From assembly GCA_947568835.1 (NCBI GenBank), contig OX387602.1, positions 2,636,570 to 2,700,569 of the forward strand: a stretch of 64,000 bases of DNA, read 5' to 3'. Within the stretch, counting starts at the first letter, position 1. Every line of letters starts with the position of its first letter. The position numbers were made by a program, and so were the translations under genes. This DNA is from Protonemura montana. Taxonomy: Eukaryota; Arthropoda; Insecta; Plecoptera; Nemouridae. Under the pieces are notes generated by a model. The model was not told where the DNA came from. It searched no databases and saw only the letters and a program-made list of their open reading frames with translations. This document shows, piece by piece, positions 10,191 to 23,188 of the stretch.

Positions 10191-13100
10191 TCACAGAACT
10201 TCCCATTCACTAGCATCTATGCCGCAGGCTGAGGCTGTGTCCAGAGGCTTGGCAGCTGGTGAACTCGGCATCAGCCGCACTGAGATTTGATCGTGCCGCA
10301 ACAAGGAAACGCTCTTGTCCAGCGCCCAAATCCCATCGCTCACAGATGCTGCCAACAGGATTCAAGTCCAATCAGAAATCAGACGACAGAGACAACAAGA
10401 CAACATTCAACAAGACATGGCAAGACAACTTTATTTATAGTATATTTCTTACCACTTAAAGATGAAACATTCCCTGGAATTTTTTGCCAGTAGTCTCCTA
10501 TGTAATTATTTTGGCTTATACCATATCTGCGATATATGGATCCGTTAGGAGAAAGTGCCCATACCGCTGACCCACTGTCGAAAAAATATGTTACAATTTT
10601 TTTGCAGTTTAGCTTTGCTAAGACAACCAGCCAAAACAGATTTTCTTACCTCACACTCAATTCAACTGCTTCTATACCTCCAACAAGAACCCAGCCTGTT
10701 CCCAGCTGGAAGTCGTTAAAAATGGCCTCTCGAACGTAGATGTTGCGTTTGTTATCTAACGCCCACACCATGAATGTCTGTGGCCCAACAAATACCTGCA
10801 GAACACACAAGTTAAGTGAAAGTAGAAACAGGATGTCTATTTCTTCTATGTTTAAAACTTTTTGTTGCGTGCCAGGAGAGTTCACCTTGGTGAAGATATG
10901 TTTGCGTTGGTCCTTTTCGTCGGCTGGTATCCAGACGGGGGGAAATGTAGAGCTAGCCATGGAGTGCGGAGATCCGACGGCCATGTAGACGAATCCTTGC
11001 TGGTCACATGCCCAAACCACGTCACAGCCGCACGAGACGTGGGTCAAGTGGATACCAACTAAGGATATGAGAATCTTTAAGAATAAGATACTCCATAAAC
11101 AATCTTTCACCAAGTTATTATGGTACCCTTATTTAATCTCTCAAAACTGAAGCTTACTCATCTGGTCCAGGCTAAGTTCCCGCCACGAAAAGCCATCTAT
11201 GCACGCATCAGAGAGTCCACCTCGGATGTAGATTCTACCACGTGTCGACAGCAGCCACAAGGATTGAGGAGATGCCGCAATGCAAGCGATTGGACAATCG
11301 CTCGGCAGGCCAAGTGCCTGTAGACATCCACTCATTACCATCTCCCATTCCTGTTGTTGAAACTGTAAGTAAACGCTTGCTTTACTTACGTGCAAGTTCC
11401 CTGAGTTAGGAGGTGAGCAAAATAAATCGCCAGCACAAGACAAAAGCCAGAGCTGACCTTTGCTTTCAAACATTCCCTCGGCACTTATTTCCTGCCACTT
11501 GACAGAAGGTAAATAGCACTTCAAGTGTACTTTGTTCCATCTATGTCCTATAAGAAAAAGTTGCATTTAAAATTTATTGATTTGGAAGTAGCAAAAGCCT
11601 GAGAAATACACGGCTACAACAACCAATACTAACCATAAAATTCGGCCTTGTTCATATGAACATTAGATGCTAATTTCTCAGCAATCCAAATACTACGGTC
11701 GCCGACTGCCATCATTGACAGAGCATTTGAACGCAAACTTACAAGGTAATTATCTGTCAGTTTATTTCGCAATTGCTGTAGAGGTGTACTCTGCTGATAG
11801 ATGTAATCACTTATTAGAACCTGCCACCACACAGGGGCTGTTTCAGTGTAGTTGCTCGTATAGTAAATAACATTCTTTGGATCAACTATCCATCCAGTGT
11901 TTGTAGGGCCAATGGCAATGTCGAAAGCAACAGGACACGGTATCAAAATTCTCCTCCAGTCTCTGCCCTCGGGGTTGCTGTCGGAGATGCCGATCCTGGC
12001 GATGACTTCGCCAATGGTGGTGAGCGCCCAGACGGCGCCTTCTGAGCACGATATTCTTGACACCCGCCACGGGCACGACACGGGCAGCGCTACACTGAAC
12101 GGGTTCGTTGCACTCACCATCTTGTGAATGTGAATTCTCCCATCAAAGGACACCAACCACACCACTCCATCCCCGACCGAAACAAACTGAACATCGTTGG
12201 CCACTCTGTGCCACGATTCGCCGAAAGGGCCTCTGGTCGACGAATTCTCCAAGGCATACGCTACATCTTTAACCAGCTTCCACACCACACCACCGCACAT
12301 TGAAAACGATACTTGGCTAGCTTTGTAATCGAGCTTTTGCCAGCGTAACCCTAATCCCGTAAGCCGACTGTAGTACACCTGGTCCCTGCAGTCGATGCAA
12401 CACACAAAATTTCTGCACACTGCTAAATTTGTGATTTGATCTGGAACTTTGAACTGTATCCATTTGTCAGCCCGTTCTACTGCTTCGAACTCGTTCACTT
12501 CGCTGAGACTCAGCTCCAAGGTCGAGTCTGAGATCTCGAGGGAGGCAAAATTGCTTGGCGGAGCACTGCTTCCGGAAGGAGGACCATAACTCAGCGAACT
12601 TTCTATCGAATCCAGCCTATCAGACTCATCTGGAATGCCCTGTTTGTCTCCAGCACTGTCTACTTCAGCGTCGTCGACATCTCGGCGAGTCTCGATCGCC
12701 GAGTCATCGCTATTCACGTTACCAGAAATCATCTCATAGCTGTTCTCTCCATCGGTGATTTTCCCTGAAGCATCAAATTCTGAGGATGAGTTTACATGAT
12801 CCAAGCACAGAGTGTCAAGATCAAGAACTTTGGCAAGAATCCTTTCCTTGTCCGCTACATCTCGTTCGATGGAAGCTGGGCTTCTCAGATCCGGCTTGAA
12901 GTCTAAATGCACTGCCTTGCTCGAAAAACTCGTTAAGTTGTGGAGGATGTCTGGTTTTTTGCTGGCGTGGTTTTCATCCTTGAGCCTGGCCCAGCTACTG
13001 CTTTGATGCGGTTCATCTTGCTGGGCTGCAAGGTCTTGGAGCGTGACGAGGGTTTCTTGGGAAGGCGAGCGCGGAAAGACACTGGCCTTAAAGTAGTGGC

Positions 13101-16100
13101 CGACGTCCGAACGCCCATCCGCAACCACATCTTCCCCGTCGGATGCCGTAGAGCGCGTGCTGTGAGTGCTTATCGAGTCAGACCCAGATTCAGTTCCTGC
13201 AAAAGCAAATTAACTAAGCCGTCTCCTATTGTTTTGACAACAACTTCCACAACAGCAAAATCAATAACAAATACTGAAGGTGCATTCTTTTATTAGTAAT
13301 TAGTGGTTCCCTTCAATATCGTCACCTTCCAATTCACCAAGGCCATTAAGGCTTGTCTACAATCAACATAGCCGTAAACACAATTGAATATAAATGCTAA
13401 AATTACATTTTAGTAAGGTTGTTCCATTTAGAACATATTCTCTTACGGTCAGCCAATTAAATATGTTGGTGACATCAAGGAAGGAGCCAGCCTAATTATA
13501 ACAGCATCTTTGGTGGGAACCTCATTGATTTATTCTGTTACCTATTTCGGGTCGTTTCAATTTTATGGTTCAGTGGCAAAGTTTTATTCCCAACTAATTT
13601 ACTTTTCCAAAGATAATGGTTAATGACATTTTGGAAATTATGAAGAACCAGAAACAAAAGCCTAGAATGAGTAACTGATATAGTCGACACTGACACAGGC
13701 AAATCCAATTGGCTTTGGCTTACAGAAAAAATTTGGCCAACACATAAAGTTAGGACTGGTCAAACTTTACGTTTGCGTTGTTTCTATGCTAAGCTATGTT
13801 GGGTTATAGCTAGTGTTACGAGAATCCGAGTGAAAAAATATATGTTTACAAGTATGGTGATTGTAGATGAGCCATTAGACCAGGGCCAGATGTCAAAACA
13901 GTGCATTGTTAAACACCACAAATCAATGAATGAAAGGAAAAAACACAGGATGGCATCTTTTGATTTAATCCGTAGTTGGTACGTACCCGAAATTGCATGC
14001 TTCTTTTTTAACACCTTCCCTTTCTTTTTCATCTTGGGCTTGAACAAAATGCTCTCATAATCCTGTTCCCCAATCTTGTCCAAAAATTCTCCACGAGAGT
14101 AATTAGCTTCTTGGATTGCATCGATTGCAGCCCGCTGAGCCTGGCTGTACAATTCCTTGCTGCTTTTGCCGTACTCTTCCGTTTTTAGGGCGACAAAGTT
14201 ATCAGTTTGAATGTTTACTATTGGTGGAAGTTCCTGAGCTTCATCTGCGGTAACAATGGGATTCCAATCCTTAGCAAAGCCACTCAGATCTGGGAAGCCA
14301 TTGTTGAAAATATTTTGGAACGGGATTGGTGCGACAGCATTTTCCTTTATCTTTGAAGTCAAGTCCAAAATTGACAAGCCAATTGTTGAATCGGATAATG
14401 ATGAAGCCGTATTTGATGAGAATATATTTGAACTGTCCCTTGGAGAACGTTCCGATTTTATGTCTGCAATGCAAGAAAAATTCATTTGTAGGCATTTTTT
14501 AAATTTAAATTTAAAGGGGAAGATGTAACATCAACTTGATCAAATTGATAAATTTGGTTAATGACAAATTGATCAACTTGAATGGAAGTGATAATATAAG
14601 CCAAAGCTAGAATATCGACTGGTTGCCGATAGTTGTTGACTGGCCTGCACCACTGTGAGCTTGAAACTTGCTAAATGAAGTCATGATCTCCAGCGGATTT
14701 ACACCGGCTTCCAGTCAGAGCACTCCCACTCAAATACATTATCACTTCCTGTCTGTGCTTGCATTTTTAATCCAATCACACCGTCAACATTCTAGGAACA
14801 AGAAAAGTGCACTGCAAGTGACCCGAAAATGAGCAACTCTGCCAGTCGAACAAGCTGAAGTTGCACTGGGGAAGAGTCGTCACATGCCCAATTGAACACG
14901 CAGATCGCCCTCAGTGCACACCTGGGGCATACCAAGGGAGCCAGTCGAAAACACCTTAAGCCTATCAAATAATTTGTGTGCTCAGTTTCACGGGGACCCC
15001 AATGGGCCTCTCTTAATCTTGTAGGCGATTGGATTGGATCTTCCAATTTAAATTCTAAATGGGCCACTTATCTTCGAGGCCCAGTTATTATGCCAATCAT
15101 CCAAGTGCTTCTGCAAAAAAGGTCAATGAACTCTTGCTACTAAATACTTGCCGGTGGGTTCAAATCTGGAGGAATGTGGTCCATGATAATAAATGACAAC
15201 TTAGAAATCATTGACTGTTTTTCTGGAGGTGTAACGATCTAACCACTGCCTGCATGATGCCCGGTATGCCAGTGCAGAATCTCGGACGAGGTTGCTGCCA
15301 AATTTTAGTAACCTGCGGGCCCTTTAATCAATTATTGATTATATGTTCCAAGTCCCTACAACTTCCCTATAACTTCACTGTCCCTCACTGATAATGCCGA
15401 GATAGATACAAAGGTTTTAACAAAGGGCCTGTACTAACTGGCCGACAACGAACGCTACAGCACCACCATGAACGGCAATGAACGTAAATTAAATGTTGAG
15501 CTCCGTACATAACTACATACCTGGTAAGAGTGCAGGTTCAGGTAAATAAGAAATTCTTATTAAGCTCCTTTCTCCCTCCAAGATAAAAATCTCATCCTTG
15601 CTTACAGCCACCCCTTTGACGCTCCGAAGGTCACATACTGTCGCCACAATGCTGATGGTCTTGGGGTTGAGAATGTAGACAACTTCACTGCTAAACGTCA
15701 CTAGAAGATTCTCACGGAACATCAACAGCTGTCCAAATCGGTCTTCCCCATGCGACTTCTTTAAGTAGCCACGAGCTGGATTAATGAGTTGCGCCTCTGG
15801 ATACGGTACGGACAGTGCGTCCTTCAAAAATAATTTATGGTACTTTAGATTAAGAAATTTGATTGCCATTCACCAGTAAGTTAATTTTCAAAAGTCCATT
15901 TTACCTTGAAAATGAGAGTTTGTTGCACTGTTCCACATTTGTCGGCGACCCAAAGACGCAGGCCCGGTCGAGTGGAATAAATTGCCAGATCCTGTGGTCG
16001 GTCTGATTTTTGGCAAAAAACTGTCCCAAACCTTCCAAGTCTGCCAACAAAGCCAATCAATTAAAAACATGGAACTGCTAGTACTTTCTTTTTCCTTATA

Positions 16101-17024
16101 AATGTCAGGATTTAAAAAATGCAAAGAATTGTATTGAAAATCAGAGGGCAAGTTTAACATACGTCTTTCTTTCTTTTTGGCCAACCTGGGCAATAACCCA
16201 GCGATCTTCCTTGTGACAAACAATGCTTCTGTACATCGTAGAAACAAGCAGATGTTGTTGACAGTAACTCAGCTGTACAATTTCGTACTTCTCATTGAAT
16301 AATTCCACAGACTTGCTTAAATGCTAAAAAGTGAATGCAAATTAACATCTGAGTAATTCAATGTGTATAAACATCAACATATCTTTAAATTTAATTGAAA
16401 TACTAGATTTAAGTTACCTACCATATAAAAATCTATTTCTGTGAGAACTATCAGTCCATTCTTATCACCACTGAACAATTTCATTCCGTTGACACTCCAC
16501 TCAATAGCAGTCACTGGACTGGTGTGCAGTGCACTTATCGTGTAACGCTCTACTTGCTTCTCTTTCTTTGGTTTCAAGCTATCTGGAATGCAATCCGGAT
16601 GCAGCTTGGGCACTTGGAATACGGTAACTATGCCATTTTCGCTGCCAGCTGCAACCATGTAGTCGACTGTAGAGACGATTTTCACACACGTTATACCAAA
16701 TGTAGTATTCTGAAATTCACATGTACTGCTCAAGTAATTGTAAATTTCACTGGCTAGCACAAAAATGTAAATCAATAAAATCAAAAAGGACCTCCATACC
16801 TCACATCGTAATCTCTGCAAGTCGCCTTTCGTACGGTTATACCAATAAACGAGGCCAAGATTTGTACCCACCGCAATAAATTCAGGAATAATATCAACAC
16901 AAGTCAGAAACAAATCTTGAGTAAAAATACCACGTTGAGCTTTTGGAGGTATTTGTTGCATCAGGTCTGTTAGTGGAGACCACTCTCTCAGCAGTCCCTC
17001 GTCCTCCAGCAGGGGAGATGCCAT
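10191..17024 (-). CDS. TECPR2: Tectonin beta-propeller repeat-containing protein 2
   Basis: Autophagy and ER-exit trafficking factor that binds ATG8-family proteins. Twelve coding exons on minus: 17024-16800, 16709-16422, 16323-16163, 16040-15905, 15821-15521, 14463-13987, 13196-11634, 11547-11158, 11058-10886, 10795-10650, 10574-10453, 10348-10191. They total 4140 bases, giving 1379 residues against about 1411 in human. The N-terminal WD40 propeller spans roughly residues 1-365 (FIAVGTNLGLVYWY, VNGMKLFSGDKNGLIV, YSTRPGLRLW, IFILEGERSLIRIS). A low-complexity acidic and serine-rich linker runs to about 770. Tectonin repeats (VVWALTTIG, IWIAEKL, VVWACDQQG, MVWALD, AVWALSPNG) fill the C-terminal half. 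The protein ends in SEWEVL, a WxxL-type LIR in the same place as the WEVI tail of vertebrate TECPR2. I chose the MASPLL start because it aligns with the human N-terminus; the frame stays open upstream without a better ATG. Confidence 0.96.
13197..13986. other. TECPR2 introns longer than 300 bases
   Basis: The two large TECPR2 introns are 13197-13986 (790 bases) and 14464-15520 (1057 bases). I see only AT-rich sequence and short chance reading frames in both. Other introns of this gene are about 80 to 290 bases. Confidence 0.8.
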
Positions 17025-18243
17025 TCTTGTAGTATTTATCGCCAAACTATCTTGCTCAGAATTTGTATGTGACTCAATAGCAGAGGTAGCAGACTTTTGG
17101 TGATTACAAGGCAAATAATTAGAAGCCTGTTCTATTTGTAATAACCACCTTGTAATTTAAATGTTGCACAATTTCTGTGAATCTAGCAAGGACATCAAAG
17201 TTCGTGGTTAATCATAATTTTGGTACAACTTGAAAATCTCATTAGGCACAAATATTTAAATAATAATAATGTTGGGAATTTGACAGTCAAATCACTTGAC
17301 ACCTCCGCCCCCACTTGCTGCACATGCCAAAATTTCATGCACGGTTGCCACGTCGTTCTGAAGCAACTCGTTGATGTTACCTAAAACAATTAAATATGTA
17401 ATAATTGCAATTAAAAACAGTTTAATTACTTAAATCACACACATTTTTATGTTAAAAATGAGAATGGCAAAAATGATCAAACATTATACTATTAGTTATA
17501 TCAACTTATATTTGTGTCTACATCTGATTTGGCGGCGGTGTATATGGTCCCTTACAGCTGTTTACATCTGTCATCCGCTATCTGGCTGCTGTCAGTTCTG
17601 TAGAAATTTTGGATTTTCTTTGTTTGCTCTACGGGTACATCGCCGAAGATCCGAGTTCATACTGTTTTGAAGAAAAATAAGCAAATGCGGATTATTTAAC
17701 GTAGGTTATTTTCAAAACCTGTTCCGTTAATGAACGTAAACTCGTAGAAGTCATTAGGGAATTGTTTTTCTCACTAATTTCGATTCCCTGTAGGGTCTTT
17801 GCCCTGTAGGACATTTCATATTTTTCATTTAACGACATTCAGTAGGTCACTGACATATCTGGTCAATAACTTTGCTCTAAAGATGACTGAAGTGTATTAA
17901 GCGATTTCTAGTGATATAAATAATGATTTAAGCTGCTACATGGAAATTCACATCAACTGCACAGCAAATAGTATTCCTGGATCATCAGTTAATAGTAAAC
18001 ATTGGCTAACGACAGTAGACATAATCTGTTAGCCATTTGTGTTGCACACCAAGCTTGCTAGCATATTTCTGTCAGTGCAATTAATGTTTATGTTCTTTAT
18101 GATAGGTTACTTGTGAATTGGATATGCTGATCAACGTGCCTCTTCCCATGAGTTGAATGTTTCCTTCTGGAATAGGTTGCAAGCTTCCTTTCCAAGGTTG
18201 CTTGGGAATTCCCCCAGAGTCCGAAGAACTTATTCCACCAACC
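17025..18243. other. Divergent intergenic region TECPR2 / DESI2
   Basis: About 1.2 kb between two divergently transcribed genes, expected to hold both promoters. Apart from the possible exon at 17292-17380 I see no distinct element. Confidence 0.6.
17292..17380 (-). other. Possible terminal or 5' UTR exon upstream of TECPR2
   Basis: On minus, an acceptor (GTTTTAG) at 17381-17382 is followed by a protein-like frame, NINELLQNDVATVHEILAC, then a glycine run, VK and TGA at 17294-17292. It could be the last exon of a small unrecognised gene or a 5' UTR exon of TECPR2. I found no convincing upstream partner exon before the DESI2 region. Confidence 0.3.
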
Positions 18244-20697
18244 ATGTCACGGGAGCCGGTAATTCTCAATGTGTATGACATGGTAAGTGTGACGTTCCCT
18301 ATGTATTGTTGTAGAATGAGCCCAACATTTTCAGTATAATTGGCGTTTCAGTAAGGGTCTACATTTTGAAAGGGTTTTTTTATTAAAAATAATTTCTCTG
18401 TATAATCTGGACCATTTACATGAAGTGCTTGTCAATTTTGAAGGCACGTTTAGGTGCCATATCAATCTTTGGCTGTATTCCTTACCAAGTTTAGCCAGCA
18501 ATTTTTGTGGCTATGGTTTGCAATTGACATTTAACATGCATAGTGCACTCATTTGTATAAGTCTAACCTCTATGTCATTTACAGTACTGGATAAATGAAT
18601 ACACTACAAATCTGGGGCTCGGAGTTTTCCACTCGGGGGTTGAAATATACGGCACAGGTATTTATTTCTTGTATTTATTTATTTTACTGCAGACAGGTAC
18701 ATTATATCTGTATGAGCTTTGTATAATATGACATAGTGTGATATGATATAGTATTATTTTAACTCTTTTGTTACAGAATATGCCTATGGAGGACATCCAT
18801 TTCCATTCTCAGGAATTTTTGAAATAAATCCTAGAGATTCAGAAGAATTGGGGGAGCAATTTCAATTCAGGTAAATATAATTAGGATGTAGTTTGTCACA
18901 AGCAGGTTAGGTATACAGAGTGAATTAAATCGCGTGACTGATTATGTACTGAGCAGTCACAATTAGGTTAATTATCAAATTAACAGCAAAGGGGTGCTAG
19001 AAGATTACAATAGAGATAAATTTCAAACAAAGAATGTCCTTACTAGAATATTTTAGTACCTACTACTTATTATAAACATCTTTTTCTTAATCTAATGAAG
19101 AATTAATTAATTCAAATGTTATTACGTGATGTCAGGAATTTTCTGCTTTAGTATTTTTAAAGTCTTTCATTCCTCTGCCATTTTGCAACTTCTCTCTCAC
19201 AATTTTGCATCTTGCACGGCACACTTCTAAAGATGTTTTACTTTGTGGTCAGAGTCCAATCGGCCAATCGCTTTAGAGCTTGGTTACATTACCAACCGCG
19301 AAAGAGCTCTCAGAGTGCCAGCGGCAGATGCGTAGCAAGATATCTGTAGCACCCAAAATGTCTGGACTAAATATTAGTAAAAAAATTAATATTCTGAAGG
19401 CAAACTTTTTAAAATAGTAGTGAGTGGTTTTAGAACTAAAAAGTAACAATGGGGAAGAAGTTAGAACCAAACTTTGGATCACTGTGGCCTTAAAATGTGT
19501 AGACAATACAATTTACCTACCAGAAAATTCCTTCAGTTATTTGTAGGTACAACAGTTACAAACGTTTTTCACAAGAATGCTTGTTTTTGGGTTGATATTG
19601 CTACTAGAATGCTGTCATAATTGGTCAGACTTGTAGCAAATCTTTGATCCTAAACCCTGCCATTGCGGGAGACTGATAAGATTGTTGGGTTGGAGGTATA
19701 TTTAAACCCAATCAAAATAATAGTGAAAAATAATATTACCTTGCATTTATGATGATGTGGATCTTACCTGGAATGGATCTTATTGTAACAAGGGATAAAA
19801 TGATGGATCAATGGGACAATGGCTCATTTGATCTAGTCTCTAATGGCACATGATTTTTTAAACAGGCAATCTGTTCAAGTTGGTTACACTGATTTCACTG
19901 AAGAAGATGTTAAGAGGATAGTAGCAGAGCTCGGGAAAGATTTTCGTGGTGATCGCTACCACTTGATGAATAAAAACTGCAATCACTACTCTGGAAACCT
20001 TACTCAGGTAATATAAGTATAAGCTCCCTCAATCTGCACGAGTTCCTATGTTGCATTGGGTGACTAGGTCTTTCAAAGAGCATTTAGCAGTAGAAGTATG
20101 TAGATATCAATAACAGGAAATGCTATATTTTAAGGTAGTGCTTTTGGTTTTTTTTATTGTAGTATTTTCTTTATTATTATAAGCAGGTCAGCTGATATGG
20201 TTTAATTGCAATTTTTACGATTGCATTTTGGATTGGCAATAAGAAGACTTTTTGTAAGAATTGAAGATTTTAAAGTGTGGCAATCCATATTCTTCAATAT
20301 GCACATCAACCCCTTGCAAGCCCTACCTTTGTAATTTTAGGCTTTCTAGGGGTTCAGTAGCTAGTTAGGTAGGCGATATATTTTAAGTAACCTTAAGTAA
20401 ATGCTAATAGGCCGCCCTATCGCACTGGCTTATAAATATTATTGCCAAAAGGAAACTTCATACTGGAGATGAGGCTGGAAACTAGTAAATCCTGTTACTA
20501 TCGTTTCCTTTCTAATTGGAATTTGATTTCAGATCCTGTGCGGACAAGAGATTCCTTCCTGGGTAAACAGATTAGCCTACTTCAGCTCGTGTGTTCCGTT
20601 TCTACAACGTTGCCTGCCACGTGAGTGGCTGACTCCCATGGCGTTACAAAATTCTCTAAATGCACACCAAGACAACTCTCCAGACACCAACTTGTAA
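18244..20697 (+). CDS. DESI2: DESI2-like PPPDE-fold isopeptidase
   Basis: PPPDE-superfamily papain-like cysteine isopeptidase of the DESI2 (PPPDE1/FAM152) type, which removes ubiquitin or SUMO from substrates. Five exons: 18244-18282, 18585-18657, 18777-18870, 19866-20007, 20533-20697. They total 513 bases and 170 residues; the family is about 194 in human, shortened here in the acidic C-terminal tail. The catalytic pair is present: His29 in [11 protein letters not shown] and Cys107 in NKNCNHYSG. Other family signatures are [23 protein letters not shown] and the [17 protein letters not shown] segment. Start [13 protein letters not shown] aligns with the human N-terminus. An in-frame ATG 87 bases upstream (18157) would add 29 residues and is less likely. 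The gene is intact, cytosolic by family knowledge, and convergent with TBCE. Confidence 0.95.
18871..19865. other. DESI2 introns longer than 300 bases
   Basis: Introns 18283-18584, 18871-19865 and 20008-20532 contain AT-rich sequence only. I see no nested gene or clear repeat. Confidence 0.75.
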
Positions 20698-23188
20698 CGG
20701 CAACTTTTCGCCCGTTCCGGCCTCTTTATTTGGATTAACCTCAGCAATGCCGTCGCACATTAAACAACGTCACACTAAGTACTATACATGCTATTATTAT
20801 AAACGTGTGTTGGGATAAAATAGTCCTTTTGTCTTCGCGTTATATTTTTACGATATATGCAGGATTCTGCCCATAAACACTTTTTTTTATACATTGCATT
20901 GATGTCTCTTACGAATGAAAACGTCTCCATGTTTCTCTCTACTTTGTAGATAGTCAAGAAGGAAAATTTTATGTGATCTGATCCGGCAAACTAACTTAAA
21001 AAGTTAACTTTAAAGGAAAACTCTTTCGATAGAACAGAAGTTGATAAAATCTCTATTCACTAATTGGTTTCTCGTAGCAGTTCCCTTCAATTTAGGACAT
21101 TGCACCCAACTCATCTTGAAAGCAGGTTGTTTTCCTTCATTCATTAATTAATAGAGATAAAAATAGTATTAACTCAATATTTTAAGTTATCGTAAAATTG
21201 TAAAATTTAATATTTGTCTATGCTTCCAGTATGCCAAAAATATCGTTGAGGATTATTTAAAATGGCTCAATGCATTTGTTAAGATATAATTTAAATTTTA
21301 AATGCAAGTCACAATGATCTTTTATGTTTTACAATGAATAATTTATTGTTTAAATGGATTTAGAGCCTAGAATTAAAAAATGTATTGTTCATAGTCGTGT
21401 TTGCATTCCTGAAGCATGTTTGAGCAATAATCATACAATTGCTTGAATTCAAAGCTGGAAACTCATTTCTAATGGAGCTAATAAAGCCTACAATTGGAAT
21501 ACATATAAAGAAGAGCAGTAAGTAAGCAACCACAAATCTGTCTTTTTTTTATGTAGGTACTTATTTAAAGTTTGGATGCATATGCCCTAATTTCTGATTT
21601 ATGTCCAAATTTGGCAGCCATGAAGCAGGCAATATCTTGACAGAAGTCCCAATTGTTATGCAAACCAGTAATATATTATAAAAGTAAGTCATCAAGTTAT
21701 CACATTATTTATTGTTCTTAATTATTTTAATTAACAAATATCAACAAGCATGTATCAGTAATAATAATACATATTATTGCATACAACTTAAAGTAGAAAA
21801 CCAGTGTTCCAAAACTTACAGTTATGTTCTCCAAGCTCCAAGAATTAAATATGTTTATCAATTAGCAAGGCCCGGTATTACAATATTTTTTAACTTGCGA
21901 GTTAAGTGCTTAGCTCACAGAAACAGCGGACTTTCTCTGCATGTGATTGATTGTTGCCACGGCAATAGATTTAACTCCCACTTAATCGACTAGTTAAGAA
22001 AATTGTAATACTGGGCGTTAGAAACTTAGATAGCTAGTTTAATTATACCAGGCTATGGTATTCTGTTGCATTGCAAGGTCAGTCCAAATCGGCAAGTCCT
22101 ACTAAGCAGCAGCAGTAACTAGAATACATGGTCTGGCCCATATAGTTCATAGCCAATAGTTTATTACATGTAAAAAACTACATTTTGCCCATCCATCATT
22201 ATCATTGTTAATACAAACATTGCCCATTTCTAGATTCATTGGTTGGGAATTCTATCTGAAATTAAACAGATAGAGTCTTGTTTGGTAAATTTCTGGAAAG
22301 AGCACCTAATATGTAAAATATTATTCTAGTCCTGGTGTATTTTAATTTATAGTTTTTTTTAGGTCACATATTTCCTTCTGAAATCAAGACAGTGAATCTG
22401 AGAATTGAAAGAAAAGTGTTTTTTTCTTTTGAAATAATGACAAGTACATCTTAAACGTTTGAATATATTGTTATGTACTATTTACGAGATAATAAAGAGT
22501 TTACTAAAGTCAGCCTGACTTCACTTTATTCCTTATTTATCAGCGTAGCAAGAGGTGTTATTCTAAATTTCACAAGCCCAAATAAAGGTAACTTCGTTGT
22601 GCAGAAATGTGCACGTGTGCTTGTGCTCTACCTGCCAAACAACAAGGATTCTGATTTTGATTAGATTTTGAGGTTCTCGTTTTCTTTCTCTAAAACCGAA
22701 ATGTTCGTATTTACCACAAAAATACTCGCATACCACTTATCCACAAGGCAACTTAAACTGTGAGCTTATTGATTGATTGCATGAAATTGCCTAAATTAGC
22801 ACCATCACTCAATACTTACACAAATATATATACATTTTTTTTTAATTATCAAAATATAGCATTCATTAAAAAGCAAAGTTAGTGGAAAGTAGGTATCGGC
22901 ATAGATTTATTGGGGAAAGGTACAGGTCCATAAACCCATTTCGAAACTGCAACTGTAAAATATTGGCGTGGTTTCTTACAAAATGATTGGTATCTGAAAA
23001 AGCTATTAAGATATTTAACGGTCCTCGAAAATTACCGGGATAAAATTCTCACACGGATTCCTTTTTTACCCTTCATGAGACACAATTAGCTTAAATTGTT
23101 ATAATGAGTCGGTAGAAAAAATCAATAAATAAGGTATACCAAAATGAGGTTTTTAAATTTGTTGGGCTTTCTCTGGCAAACCATTACG
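20698..23188. other. Convergent intergenic region DESI2 / TBCE
   Basis: About 2.5 kb of AT-rich DNA between two converging genes. AATAAA-type signals occur on both strands (for example a minus-strand TTTATT complement at 22906-22911), but I cannot assign them firmly. No coding signal recognised. Confidence 0.6.
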
